A DNA stretch of 64,000 nt from Melioribacter roseus P3M-2. GTDB lineage: Bacteria; Bacteroidota; Ignavibacteria; Ignavibacteriales; Melioribacteraceae. Location of the stretch: the NCBI RefSeq assembly GCF_000279145.1, contig NC_018178.1, forward strand, positions 1,178,001 to 1,242,000. Direction: 5' to 3'. Position numbers and translations under genes: made by a program. Below, in pieces: positions 45,629 through 53,926 of this stretch. A model generated the notes under the pieces. That model was not told where the DNA came from. It saw nothing but the letters and a program-made list of their open reading frames with translations, and searched no databases. The number at the start of each line of letters is the position of its first letter. The first letter of the stretch is position 1.

Positions 45629-45916
45629 TTATGCGTCCGCAATATTATTGGATACATCAAAAATCAAATAAATCTTCCAGAAAACCGCCTTTCCTTTTTT
45701 CTTTTTACTATGATTAAAAAAATCATTATCGTAATCTTTATTTGAGTCTGAATAGTCATTCTTGGGGCGGCTTTCAACCTTGAGCGACTTTTCAATTAAT
45801 TTATCCAGCTCGCCTCTGTCAAGCCATATTCCGCGGCACTCCGGGCAATAATCGATTTCGATTCCTTGGCGCTCGGTAATAAGCAATTTTACTTCCTTGC
45901 AGCTTGGACAATTCAT
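45629..45916 (-). CDS. Zinc-ribbon (zf-TFIIB) protein with a frameshifted C terminus
   Basis: The N-terminal 45 residues are a standard zf-TFIIB zinc ribbon: MNCPSCKEVKL and DYCPECRGIWLDRGEL, with four cysteines. Family members usually end in a basic stretch followed by a short acidic tail such as GGFLEDLFDF. Here the listed frame reads KKKKGKAVFWKIYLIFDV, while the alternate frame reads KGGFLEDLFDF and stops at 45657-45659. Adding one base in the T-run 45695-45700 (A-run on the coding strand) restores the usual tail. So there is either a mutation or a sequencing error. The function is unknown. Confidence 0.82.
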   Translation of the reverse strand: MNCPSCKEVKLLITERQGIEIDYCPECRGIWLDRGELDKLIEKSLKVESRPKNDYSDSNKDYDNDFFNHSKKKKGKAVFWKIYLIFDVSNNIADA

Positions 45917-45944
45917 ATAAACTCCTAGAACTTATTAAATAATA

Positions 45945-46904
45945 TTAACTTTCAAATACAATAAATCGAAGCATGTATAAAATATATAAGCCAACAAACA
46001 AGATTCCCTCCCATCTTTCAAGCGTCTTCTTTTTTCCTGTAAACATTGTAAAAAACAGCAACGTTGATATAAAAACGAGAAAAATGAGATCCAAATTTAA
46101 TTTGTTGGAAAATGGTATAGAACTAATAATTGCGCTTACCCCAAGTATCCAAAAGATATTCAAAATGTTAGAGCCCACAATATTGCCGACTGCAATATTA
46201 TCGTTTCCCTTATAGGCTGCGACAGCCGACGTGGCTAATTCCGGAAGCGATGTGCCAAACGCTACAATGGTAAACCCAATTATAGCTTCTGAAACATCCA
46301 TCATTTTAGCTAATGTTATAGCGGAGTCTACTATTAACTTCCCGCCTATAAACAAGCCTAGAACGCCAGCAGTAATAAAAAAAATAGATTTAGGAACAGA
46401 AGTTATTTTTTCTTTTATGACTGAATTAAAATCGTTATCTTTTGAAATTTCATAAACATAAATCATGAAGATGATAAAGAAAAACAATAATATTATCCCA
46501 TCGCCCGATGTAATAGAGTCCGGGCTATTATAAAAAAAAGAGTCGTTTGCCAATACTAAAAGGACTAAGGCAGCCAACAAAGAAAACGGTATTTCTTTCC
46601 AAACAGTATTCTTTTCCGCATGAAGCGACTTTATTATGCTAGACACGCCTAGTATTAAAAGAATGTTCGCTATATTGCTACCTACTACATTGCCAATAGT
46701 AATACCAGAACTGCCTCTGACGGAAGCTAAAACATTTACAATTAATTCCGGCGCGGAGGTGCCGAAAGCTACAATAGTTAAACCAATAACCGTTTGCGAA
46801 ATGTTTAACTTTATCGCCAGTGAAGAAGCTCCTTCTACCAAATAATTGGCGGCTTTAATTAGGATACCAAAACCTATAATTAAAATCAGTATTTGTATTA
46901 GCAT
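45945..46904 (-). CDS. Calcium/sodium antiporter (CaCA family)
   Basis: From ATG 46904 the protein has 319 residues; a longer frame from 46940 would need a TTG start. It has about ten to eleven hydrophobic segments with two inverted alpha repeats: IGLTIVAFGTSAPELIVN with GNVVGSNIANILLILG, and IGFTIVAFGTSLPELATS with GNIVGSNILNIFWILG. These Glu-containing motifs form the ion site of Na+/Ca2+ exchangers of the YrbG type. It exports Ca2+ in exchange for Na+ or H+. It lies between repeats and an IS remnant, in an accessory-looking area. Confidence 0.92.
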   Translation of the reverse strand: MLIQILILIIGFGILIKAANYLVEGASSLAIKLNISQTVIGLTIVAFGTSAPELIVNVLASVRGSSGITIGNVVGSNIANILLILGVSSIIKSLHAEKNTVWKEIPFSLLAALVLLVLANDSFFYNSPDSITSGDGIILLFFFIIFMIYVYEISKDNDFNSVIKEKITSVPKSIFFITAGVLGLFIGGKLIVDSAITLAKMMDVSEAIIGFTIVAFGTSLPELATSAVAAYKGNDNIAVGNIVGSNILNIFWILGVSAIISSIPFSNKLNLDLIFLVFISTLLFFTMFTGKKKTLERWEGILFVGLYILYMLRFIVFES

Positions 46905-46990
46905 AATACTTAAAAACAAGCCATTATTTATGTAATACAATATAATAATTCGAAGGATGTATATTCAAACTTAGTTGAAAATAAAAAAGA

Positions 46991-47852
46991 AGAGACTCCT
47001 GTATTGTTTAAGCAATTAACAAAAAAAATTAAAAGGAGTCTCTGAAATGAAAGATAGTAAACTTAGCCGAGAAAATCTTGAATGGTATCTAAGTCAACCA
47101 AAAAGAAATACAATTAGTATTATTTGAAAATTTTGTAGAGATGGCAAAATTGCACTATAATCAGTTAATGAAAGAAGAAATAAAAGAAAAGACGGGAGAA
47201 AAGTATGAACAGGGTCGTCGATATAGTCGATGGGGCAGCAACCCAGGCAGCATTAGAATAGGCGAAGAGAAAATAAGAGTAGAGATTCCACGATTTTATG
47301 ACAAAGAAGAAAAACGTACAGAAGAAACATCCTATTACAAGTTACTCCACAAGATACCGAAGTCCAATGAAATGAAGCCCAGTGAAATAATACTAAAGAA
47401 AATAATAAAAGGTCTGAGTCAGCGGGATTACGAGGAAGTAACCGGAAGCGTATTGGAGAGTTTCGGAATAAGTTAGTCGAGTATAAGTCGGGCATTTATA
47501 GAGGAGAGTAAAAAGCTGTTAGAGGAATTTGAGCAAAGGGATTTGGGTGGGCATGATTTTATAGCATTGGTAATAGATGGAAAATATCTGAGTCATGAAA
47601 ATATAGTAATAGCTTAGGAATAACGATGAGCGGAGTCAAAGCGTCATTAGGATTTATACAAACGACGAGTGAGAATAGCGAGGTAATCAACGGGTTGTTA
47701 AATAATTTAATAGGCAGGAACTTCCGACCTGCCTGCTGCAAGCAGGTGAGAAGAGTAAATAATTATAAAAAAATTACCCTTACTTCGTTCTGCTATTAAA
47801 ACGGAATTAAAACTTATGAAAGAAGAGGTAGCCTAAAAATGATGGAGTCTCT
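46991..47852 (+). pseudogene. Decayed IS256-family (mutator) element
   Basis: Translated fragments on the plus strand match a mutator-type transposase: MKDSKLSRENLEWYL (from 47047), then after a frameshift LFENFVEMAKLHYNQLMKEE, GSIRIGEEKIRVEIPRFYD, IIKGLSQRDYEEV and, after a stop at about 47474, FIALVIDGKYLS and GVKASLGFIQTTSENSEVI. The end reads KTYERRGSLKMMESLN in yet another frame. At least two frameshifts or stops and an internal deletion before 47800 are needed. Inverted ends AGAGACTCC (46991) and GGAGTCTCT (47844-47852) remain. The DDE motif is not complete. The element is about 860 bases, shorter than a full IS256 (about 1.3 kb). Confidence 0.85.
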
Positions 47853-47960
47853 GAATTTCAACTAAATTTGACTTTATGCCAATAAAATTTATTTAAATAA
47901 CAATTTGATATTTGAGAGCAAGAAAATTAGTTTTCCATTGCAATATAAAACGAGGCGCTT

Positions 47961-48821
47961 ATGTTAAAAAAAATTATTGTACTGATTACTTTCATACCGC
48001 TGACGCTTTCGGCTCAAGCGGGCAAAGTATATGATAATCTCTCGATGAAATCGGAAGTACTAAAAGGCGAAAGAAAGTATGCAATTTATCTGCCGCCCGA
48101 TTATGAAACATCGGAAAGAAGTTATCCCGTTCTGTATTTATTGCACGGGTATGGCGACGACCAGGCGGGCTGGATTCAGTTTGGCGAAGTGCTTCACATA
48201 GCCGACAAAGCAATTAAGGAGGGTAAAGCCACTCCGATGATTATTGTAATGCCGAACGCCGACGTTCCATACCGAGGATACGTTAACCGTCCCGAGACCG
48301 ATTATCGGTATGAAGATTTTTTCATTAACGAATTCATACCGTACATCGAAAAAACGTACAGAATCCGGTCGCAGAAACGCTACCGCGCTATTGCGGGACT
48401 GTCGATGGGCGGCGAAGGAACATTCATCTATGCGCTGCATCATCCGGAACTTTTTTCGTCCGCATGCCCGTTAAGCGCCGCTACCGGTCCGTCAAACGCC
48501 GACAGTCTGAATAATTATTATATACTGAGAGGTATAGAAAATTTATCGAAAGAAAAAGCTCTGGAATTTTACAATAACTATAACGTGGTTAACCTGATAA
48601 ACAATTTACCTGCCGGACAGTTGAAGTCCGTTCGATGGTATATCGATTGCGGCGACGACGATTTTCTTACAATCATGAATTCGGAAGTTCATATTGCAAT
48701 GACAAAGAAAGGAATACCGCACGAGTTCAGAATGAGAGACGGCGCGCACAATTGGACATACTGGCGCGAATCGCTGCCGAACGTGCTTAAATTTGTATCC
48801 GACGCTTTTCATCAATATTGA
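47961..48821 (+). CDS. Secreted esterase (esterase D/CE1-like)
   Basis: The 286-residue alpha/beta-hydrolase has a signal peptide (MLKKIIVLITFIPLTLSAQA). It shows PVLYLLHGYGDDQAGW (oxyanion side), the nucleophile Ser in AIAGLSMGGEGTF (about 150), an Asp in DCGDDDFL (about 232) and a His in RDGAHNWTYWRE (about 264). The layout suits esterase D / feruloyl-esterase-type enzymes (CE1-like). Esters on plant polymers or other secreted substrates may be the target. The next gene, glpD, begins two bases after the stop. Confidence 0.9.
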   Translation: MLKKIIVLITFIPLTLSAQAGKVYDNLSMKSEVLKGERKYAIYLPPDYETSERSYPVLYLLHGYGDDQAGWIQFGEVLHIADKAIKEGKATPMIIVMPNADVPYRGYVNRPETDYRYEDFFINEFIPYIEKTYRIRSQKRYRAIAGLSMGGEGTFIYALHHPELFSSACPLSAATGPSNADSLNNYYILRGIENLSKEKALEFYNNYNVVNLINNLPAGQLKSVRWYIDCGDDDFLTIMNSEVHIAMTKKGIPHEFRMRDGAHNWTYWRESLPNVLKFVSDAFHQY

Positions 48822-48823
48822 TT

Positions 48824-50404
48824 ATGAACAGAGACATACAACTTAAACGACTTTTATCCGATAAAGACGAAGTTTGGGATATTATAATAATCGGCGGCGG
48901 CGCTACCGGATTGGGCGCCGCAGTCGATGCGGCTTCAAGAGGATTTAAAACTCTGTTGGTAGAACAATACGATTTTTCGAAAGGCACGTCGAGCAGAAGC
49001 ACAAAACTTGTTCACGGGGGAGTCCGGTATCTGGCGCAGGGCGATTTGTCGCTCGTTTTCGAAGCGCTGCACGAACGAGGTCTTTTGATGCAAAACGCTC
49101 CCCACCTTGTGAAGAATCAACAATTCATAATTCCGAATTATGAATGGTGGGAAGGACCGTTTTATAATATCGGAATGAAAGTTTACGATTTAATGGCGGG
49201 TAAGCTTGGACTGGGACCCTCGGAAAAAATTTCAAAAGAAGAAACATTAAATGCAATTCCGAATCTCGATCCCGAAGGATTGCTCGGCGGAGTAATCTAT
49301 TACGACGGTCAATTCGACGACTCGCGACTGGCAATAAATCTGGCTCAAACGGCATACGAAAACGGAGCCGTTTTGCTAAACTATGTGAAAGCCGTGGGAT
49401 TTACAAAAGATAAGGAAGGAATTCTTAACGGCGTTAATTTACTGGACGTCGAAACCGGCAATGCTTTCCATGTGAAAGGAAAGACATTTATAAATGCAGC
49501 GGGAATATTCGTGGGCGATATTAAAAATATGGACGAGGGCGAGAATTCCAATTCGGTGGCGCTGAGCCGCGGCATTCATATTGTACTCGACAAATCGTTT
49601 TTGCAGGGTAATTCGGCGATTATGATACCGCACACTACGGACGGAAGAGTTTTATTTGCCGTTCCGTGGCACGGCAAAGTTATACTCGGCACAACCGATA
49701 CCGAAGTCGATAAACCCGAAATCGAACCGAGGGCATCCGAAGAAGAGATCGATTTTCTGCTTTCGAATTCAGCCCGATATCTTTCGAAAGACCCGCAACG
49801 CTCCGATATTCTGAGCGTCTTTGCAGGTTTAAGACCGCTGGCAATTTCCGAAGGAAAAGCCATACCGACAAAAGATATTTCAAGAAAACATCAGATTTCC
49901 GTATCTCCTTCCGGCTTGATTACAATAACCGGAGGAAAGTGGACAATCTACAGAAAGATGGGCGAAGACTTAATCGACCACGCGATATTAGTTGGAGGAC
50001 TCGAAGAACGGGAATCGGTTACTAAAAATCTTTCAATTCACGGCTATCTGAAAAATACGAATCACAACGACCCGCTCTACTATTACGGCGCGGATAAATT
50101 TCAAATCGAAGAAAGAATTCTAACCAAAGAAAAGCATTTGAGAGAACCGATTCATCCGCATTTGCCTTATATAAAGGCGGAAATCGTTTGGGCGGTGAGA
50201 AACGAGATGGCAATAACCGTAGAAGATTTTCTTGCAAGAAGAATTCGCGCGCTTTTGCTCGACGCTAAAGCAAGCATCGAAATGGCGCCGGTAGCGGCGG
50301 AAATTATGGCTAAAGAATTAAAAAAGGATAACGCCTGGGCGCAAAATCAAATTAATGAATACATTAAACTTGCCAGAGGATATCTTTCCGGTTATGACGA
50401 ATAA
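48824..50404 (+). CDS. glpD: Glycerol-3-phosphate dehydrogenase, FAD-dependent
   Basis: The 526-residue protein oxidises sn-glycerol-3-phosphate to dihydroxyacetone phosphate and passes electrons to the quinone pool. FAD binding is seen in WDIIIIGGGATGLGAAVDAASRG (about 16-38). The next conserved tract is KGTSSRSTKLVHGGVRYLAQGD. Further matches are AVPWHGKVILGTTDTEVD (about 285) and TITGGKWTIYRKMGEDL (about 360). Length is typical. ATG 48824 was chosen, as the earlier in-frame start overlaps the esterase stop. It overlaps the glycerophosphodiesterase gene by 11 bases. Confidence 0.95.
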   Translation: MNRDIQLKRLLSDKDEVWDIIIIGGGATGLGAAVDAASRGFKTLLVEQYDFSKGTSSRSTKLVHGGVRYLAQGDLSLVFEALHERGLLMQNAPHLVKNQQFIIPNYEWWEGPFYNIGMKVYDLMAGKLGLGPSEKISKEETLNAIPNLDPEGLLGGVIYYDGQFDDSRLAINLAQTAYENGAVLLNYVKAVGFTKDKEGILNGVNLLDVETGNAFHVKGKTFINAAGIFVGDIKNMDEGENSNSVALSRGIHIVLDKSFLQGNSAIMIPHTTDGRVLFAVPWHGKVILGTTDTEVDKPEIEPRASEEEIDFLLSNSARYLSKDPQRSDILSVFAGLRPLAISEGKAIPTKDISRKHQISVSPSGLITITGGKWTIYRKMGEDLIDHAILVGGLEERESVTKNLSIHGYLKNTNHNDPLYYYGADKFQIEERILTKEKHLREPIHPHLPYIKAEIVWAVRNEMAITVEDFLARRIRALLLDAKASIEMAPVAAEIMAKELKKDNAWAQNQINEYIKLARGYLSGYDE

Positions 50405-51176
50405 AAAAGTTTACATAGTCGCTCATCGCGGCGCTTCCGACGAAGCTCCGGAAAATACAATTCCTTCTTTTCAAAAAGCTTTTGCGGAAGGCGCGGATTT
50501 TATAGAAGGAGATTTCTGGCTTACAAAGGACAACCGTATAGTTTGCATTCACGATGCAAACACAAAAAGAACTTCGAAAACCGGCTCTAAACTAAACGTA
50601 ATTAAAACAAAACTTTCCGAGCTGAAAACCGTCGATGTGGGCGGCTGGAAAAATTCTCGGTTCGAAGGAACTTTCATTCCCACTATCGAAGAAATAATCG
50701 ATATAATTCCAAAGAACCGCGGACTTTTTATCGAAGTCAAAGACGACAGAAAAGAATTTCTGATTAAGCTTTCGGAAACTCTGAAGAACAAAAAATTATC
50801 GCCTGACCGGCTGAGAATAATCGCGTTTAATCCAGACACGATTATTTCGGCAAAAAAATTATTTCCGGAAATAAAAGTTTATTGGTTGTTCGAGTGGTTT
50901 TCGTCAAAGAGAAAATGCCTTAACGGAGTAGCGCACAAACGACTAATGCATACATTGAAAAAACTAAATTGCGACGGAGTCGATCTCAATTACGCTTCGT
51001 ACATAAACGCAGAACTTTCTGGTTATTTGAGAGATAACGGACTTGAGCTATGCGTCTACAACGTTGAAAAAGGCGAAGACGCGGTTCGGCTGGCAAAACT
51101 TGGAGCCGGCTACATAACCACAAATTCGCCGGCTAAGATAATTAAATATATAAATTCAACGGTCGATCTTAAATAA
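50394..51176 (+). CDS. Glycerophosphodiester phosphodiesterase
   Basis: The 260-residue protein (from ATG 50394) releases glycerol-3-phosphate from glycerophosphodiesters. The GDPD core motifs are YIVAHRGASDEAPENTIPSF (His and Arg of the site, residues about 8-27), FIEGDFWLTKDNRIVCIHDA (Glu, Asp and second His) and, near the end, LCVYNVEKGEDAVRLAKLGA with a W-to-Y change at the usual YTWTVN. No signal peptide is present, so it is cytoplasmic. The overlap with glpD makes sense metabolically, as its product is the GlpD substrate. Confidence 0.93.
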   Translation: MTNKKVYIVAHRGASDEAPENTIPSFQKAFAEGADFIEGDFWLTKDNRIVCIHDANTKRTSKTGSKLNVIKTKLSELKTVDVGGWKNSRFEGTFIPTIEEIIDIIPKNRGLFIEVKDDRKEFLIKLSETLKNKKLSPDRLRIIAFNPDTIISAKKLFPEIKVYWLFEWFSSKRKCLNGVAHKRLMHTLKKLNCDGVDLNYASYINAELSGYLRDNGLELCVYNVEKGEDAVRLAKLGAGYITTNSPAKIIKYINSTVDLK

Positions 51177-51178
51177 AA

Positions 51179-51796
51179 TTATGCGCCGTTCCTTTTGAAA
51201 AGAGTGTAAATATACGGGCGTTCTCCGCCTGAAGGATTAACATATACGTACTCTTCGGATTTAAGCAACTTGAAATTACAGCCTACCCGCTCTATTAATT
51301 CGTCTGCAGAGTAACGGTGAACATTCAAACCGGCGCATTTTTGCGCTCCATTCAACGAAAACTCTGCCAGCAAGACGTATCCGTTCGTTTTCACGATACG
51401 ATTAAGGTTCTCGAAATATCCATTAATCTCTTTATCTTCAATCAAAAAATGAAGAACCGCACGGTCTATCCATATATCAACCGCCGGTATTTCTTTCGGC
51501 AACGGTTTGGATATATCGCCGCAATACCAATAGTGTTTTTCCGGATTTCCAACCCTTTTTCGCAGCGCAGTTAATGCTTCGTTGCTTATATCGTTTAGTA
51601 TTAGTATTGCTCCATTCTCAATTAATCCGTCTACCAATCTAGAAGTGCCGGCTCCGGGCAGAAAAACTAATTTGTTTTCAAAGTTCACTCCATCCAAAAA
51701 TCTAATGGTTTGGGTCACTTCGCTTTCATACCAGCCGAGTTTTTCTTCAGGCGTTTCTTTGAAAATTTTATTCCAGTGTTCCTGTAGTGTATTCAC
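51179..51796 (-). CDS. SAM-dependent methyltransferase, class I, substrate unknown
   Basis: This 205-residue protein starts at GTG 51796. It begins HWNKIFKETPEEKLGWYESE, which is common in thiopurine-methyltransferase-like and small-molecule methyltransferases. The SAM motif is LVFLPGAGTSRLVDGLIENG, with FLPGAG in place of the usual LDLGCG. The acidic post-motif is ILNDISNEAL, and motif DIWIDRAVLHFL follows. It converges on the phosphodiesterase gene with a two-base gap. The substrate is unknown. Confidence 0.85.
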   Translation of the reverse strand: MNTLQEHWNKIFKETPEEKLGWYESEVTQTIRFLDGVNFENKLVFLPGAGTSRLVDGLIENGAILILNDISNEALTALRKRVGNPEKHYWYCGDISKPLPKEIPAVDIWIDRAVLHFLIEDKEINGYFENLNRIVKTNGYVLLAEFSLNGAQKCAGLNVHRYSADELIERVGCNFKLLKSEEYVYVNPSGGERPYIYTLFKRNGA

Positions 51797-51842
51797 CTTT
51801 ATTCATTCGCTTTTATAAAAAAAATCTTATGGTTAATAAAGA

Positions 51843-53018
51843 TTAATTATGGTTACTTTCAAATTTCAGTTTTCTCAAATTTGCTTCGATGAAATAATAA
51901 TCGGCATAAATTATTGGAACGTCGATTTCCGAATTAGCAGGTTTGTTTCCGGTCGAATGTTTCAAAACAAAGCCGGCATTTGTGCCTACGGAGGCAAGAT
52001 ACTCCGGTTGGGAAAGCGCATGCATAATTTTGTCGGCGTAAGTTTTGTATTTTTCTTTTTGCGTTAGCTCGTTCAATTCATAGAAAGCGGACGCCATAAT
52101 TGCCGCCGCCGAAGCGTCTTTGGGAAAATCCGCCGCGTCGTAATCCCAAAACGGAATCATGTCTTCGGGCAAATGATTTAAAATATATTCGGCTATTTTT
52201 TCTGCTTGAAGCAGATATTCTGTATTGCCGGTTTCGCGGTAGCACATTGTAAATCCGTATAAACCCCACGACTGACCGCGCGCCCAGCACGATTCGTCGG
52301 CGTATCCCTGATGTGTATTTCGCTTTGTAACTTCGCCGGAAGTCGTATCGTAACTCAGCACGTGCCAGGTGCTGTAGTCTTTACGAAAATGATTTTTCAT
52401 TGTTGTATTGGCGTGCGTTACCGCAATATTATAAAAACTCGAATCGCCGGTTTCTTTCGTTGCCCAGAATAATAATTCGAGGTTCATCATGTTATCGATA
52501 ATTACGGGATATTCCCATACTTCGTCCTGACCGTCCCACGATTTAATACATCCGACTTTCGGATTGAAGCGTGATGCGAGAGTTTTCGCAGCGTCGATCA
52601 ATACCTGTTTGTAATGCTCGTCGCCGGTGAGCCTGTAACCGTTTCCGAAACTGCAGTAGATCATAAAACCGAGATCGTGAGTTGTGTTGTTGAACTGCTG
52701 ACCTTCCAAATTATGGGTAAATTTTTCTGCAGCTTTGAGCCATTTATCGTCTTTTGTATATTCGTAAAGATACCACAAACTACCGGGGAAAAATCCGCTT
52801 GTCCAGTCGTGAGCCTCGACAAGAAGAACATTGCCCGAATCGTCAACAGAACGCGGCAGTTTATCCGTATCCCCGATTAATTGAAGCATATAAGAATATT
52901 GTTCCGAGGCTCTCATCAAATTCTTTTCGACCGTTTCTTTGTCGAAGACATAAATCACGGACGCAATAAATAATATCGGGACGACAAAATAAGCTATCGG
53001 CTTTAAGAAAGATTTCAT
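51843..53018 (-). CDS. Glycoside hydrolase family 88 (unsaturated uronyl hydrolase)
   Basis: The 391-residue protein has an N-terminal membrane or signal segment (PIAYFVVPILFIASVIYVF), then an alpha/alpha barrel. GH88 signatures include DWTSGFFPGSLWYLYEYTKD (about 70), THDLGFMIYCSFG (about 113, Asp), IIDNMMNLELLFWA (about 175, Asp) and DESCWARGQSWGLYGF (about 245). GH88 enzymes hydrate the double bond of unsaturated uronic acids left by polysaccharide lyases. No lyase is in the window. The likely substrate is oligosaccharide from glycosaminoglycans, ulvan or pectin-like polymers. The ribosome site is CAGGGGAAAAA. Confidence 0.92.
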   Translation of the reverse strand: MKSFLKPIAYFVVPILFIASVIYVFDKETVEKNLMRASEQYSYMLQLIGDTDKLPRSVDDSGNVLLVEAHDWTSGFFPGSLWYLYEYTKDDKWLKAAEKFTHNLEGQQFNNTTHDLGFMIYCSFGNGYRLTGDEHYKQVLIDAAKTLASRFNPKVGCIKSWDGQDEVWEYPVIIDNMMNLELLFWATKETGDSSFYNIAVTHANTTMKNHFRKDYSTWHVLSYDTTSGEVTKRNTHQGYADESCWARGQSWGLYGFTMCYRETGNTEYLLQAEKIAEYILNHLPEDMIPFWDYDAADFPKDASAAAIMASAFYELNELTQKEKYKTYADKIMHALSQPEYLASVGTNAGFVLKHSTGNKPANSEIDVPIIYADYYFIEANLRKLKFESNHN

Positions 53019-53467
53019 TTTTTCCCCTGCGTTGATTTAAAGAATCAATACAAATATAAGAAGCGTCCAAATAAGAATCAGGGAATTAAAGGGAATATTT
53101 GAATTGGCTACAACGTTATGTTTAATGCCTGAATTACAAAATTAGCGCTGGAGTTCGGAAGTTCTTAGTGCAGGGGGCAGAGTGTTGAGGTTCTGTGTTC
53201 TTCATTAAAATAAATGTTTATACTATACGCCTTAAACCACCGGCTGTTGTCTATCATCCTAGAACTAAAAAAACTTCTAACCGCAAACCCCTGATCCCTA
53301 ATCCCTAATTTCTACTTAAACTTTGAACTCCCAAACCAAGAACCACTGACAAACAAACTGAATGATTAGGAAGGATAATAAAGCCGGAAAGAATTAATTC
53401 ACTTTTTCTGTTGAACTTCTTTTTCAAAAGTTTTAGATTTATGAAGGGTTAATTAAAAATATAAAAG
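53019..53467. other. Intergenic region without recognisable gene
   Basis: About 450 bases contain no ORF with coding character, no tRNA and no clear hairpin. It has an unusual C-rich stretch with CCCTAATCCCTAAT near 53290-53315. It should contain the promoters for the divergent GH88 and iorA genes, but I cannot point to elements. Confidence 0.6.
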
Positions 53468-53926
53468 ATGCCTAAATATTCAATTTTTGTAAACGGAAAA
53501 ACAAAGACCGTAGAAGTCGAGAACGGAACACCGCTTTTATGGGTTTTAAGAGACAACCTTAATCTGATAGGTACAAAATTCGGGTGCGGAATTGGTATCT
53601 GCGGTTCGTGTACTGTTTTAATCGACGGGAAAGCGGAAAAATCTTGTTCCGTTTCGATCGAATCGGTCGAAGGAAAATCGATAACAACTATCGAAGGGCT
53701 GGCGGAAAACCGGAATAATCCTCTCTTAAAGGCATGGATTGAAGTCGAGGTGTCTCAGTGCGGATATTGTCAGCCCGGTCAGATTCTTGCAGCCGCTGCA
53801 TTATTGAACGAAAATCCGAATCCATCGGACAAAGAAATTGAAGAAGCAATGAATGAGGTTCTCTGCAGATGCGGAACTTATAACCGAATTAAAAAAGCAA
53901 TTAAAAAAGTCGTGGCGGAGAAATGA
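53468..53926 (+). CDS. iorA: 2Fe-2S subunit of an isoquinoline-1-oxidoreductase-type molybdoenzyme
   Basis: The 152-residue protein has the two domains of small molybdenum hydroxylase subunits. The plant-type 2Fe-2S site is GTKFGCGIGICGSCTVLID with SC at about 60. The second cluster is in CGYCQPGQ (about 98) and CRCGTYNRI (about 137). It moves electrons from the molybdenum centre to an acceptor. The stop overlaps the ATG of the large subunit by four bases, a coupled pair. Confidence 0.93.
   Translation: MPKYSIFVNGKTKTVEVENGTPLLWVLRDNLNLIGTKFGCGIGICGSCTVLIDGKAEKSCSVSIESVEGKSITTIEGLAENRNNPLLKAWIEVEVSQCGYCQPGQILAAAALLNENPNPSDKEIEEAMNEVLCRCGTYNRIKKAIKKVVAEK

Noticed and set aside
53019-53467. 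Possible structured RNA in the long gap
   Set aside because: I saw no stem longer than a few bases and no conserved riboswitch core. It appears to be ordinary intergenic DNA.
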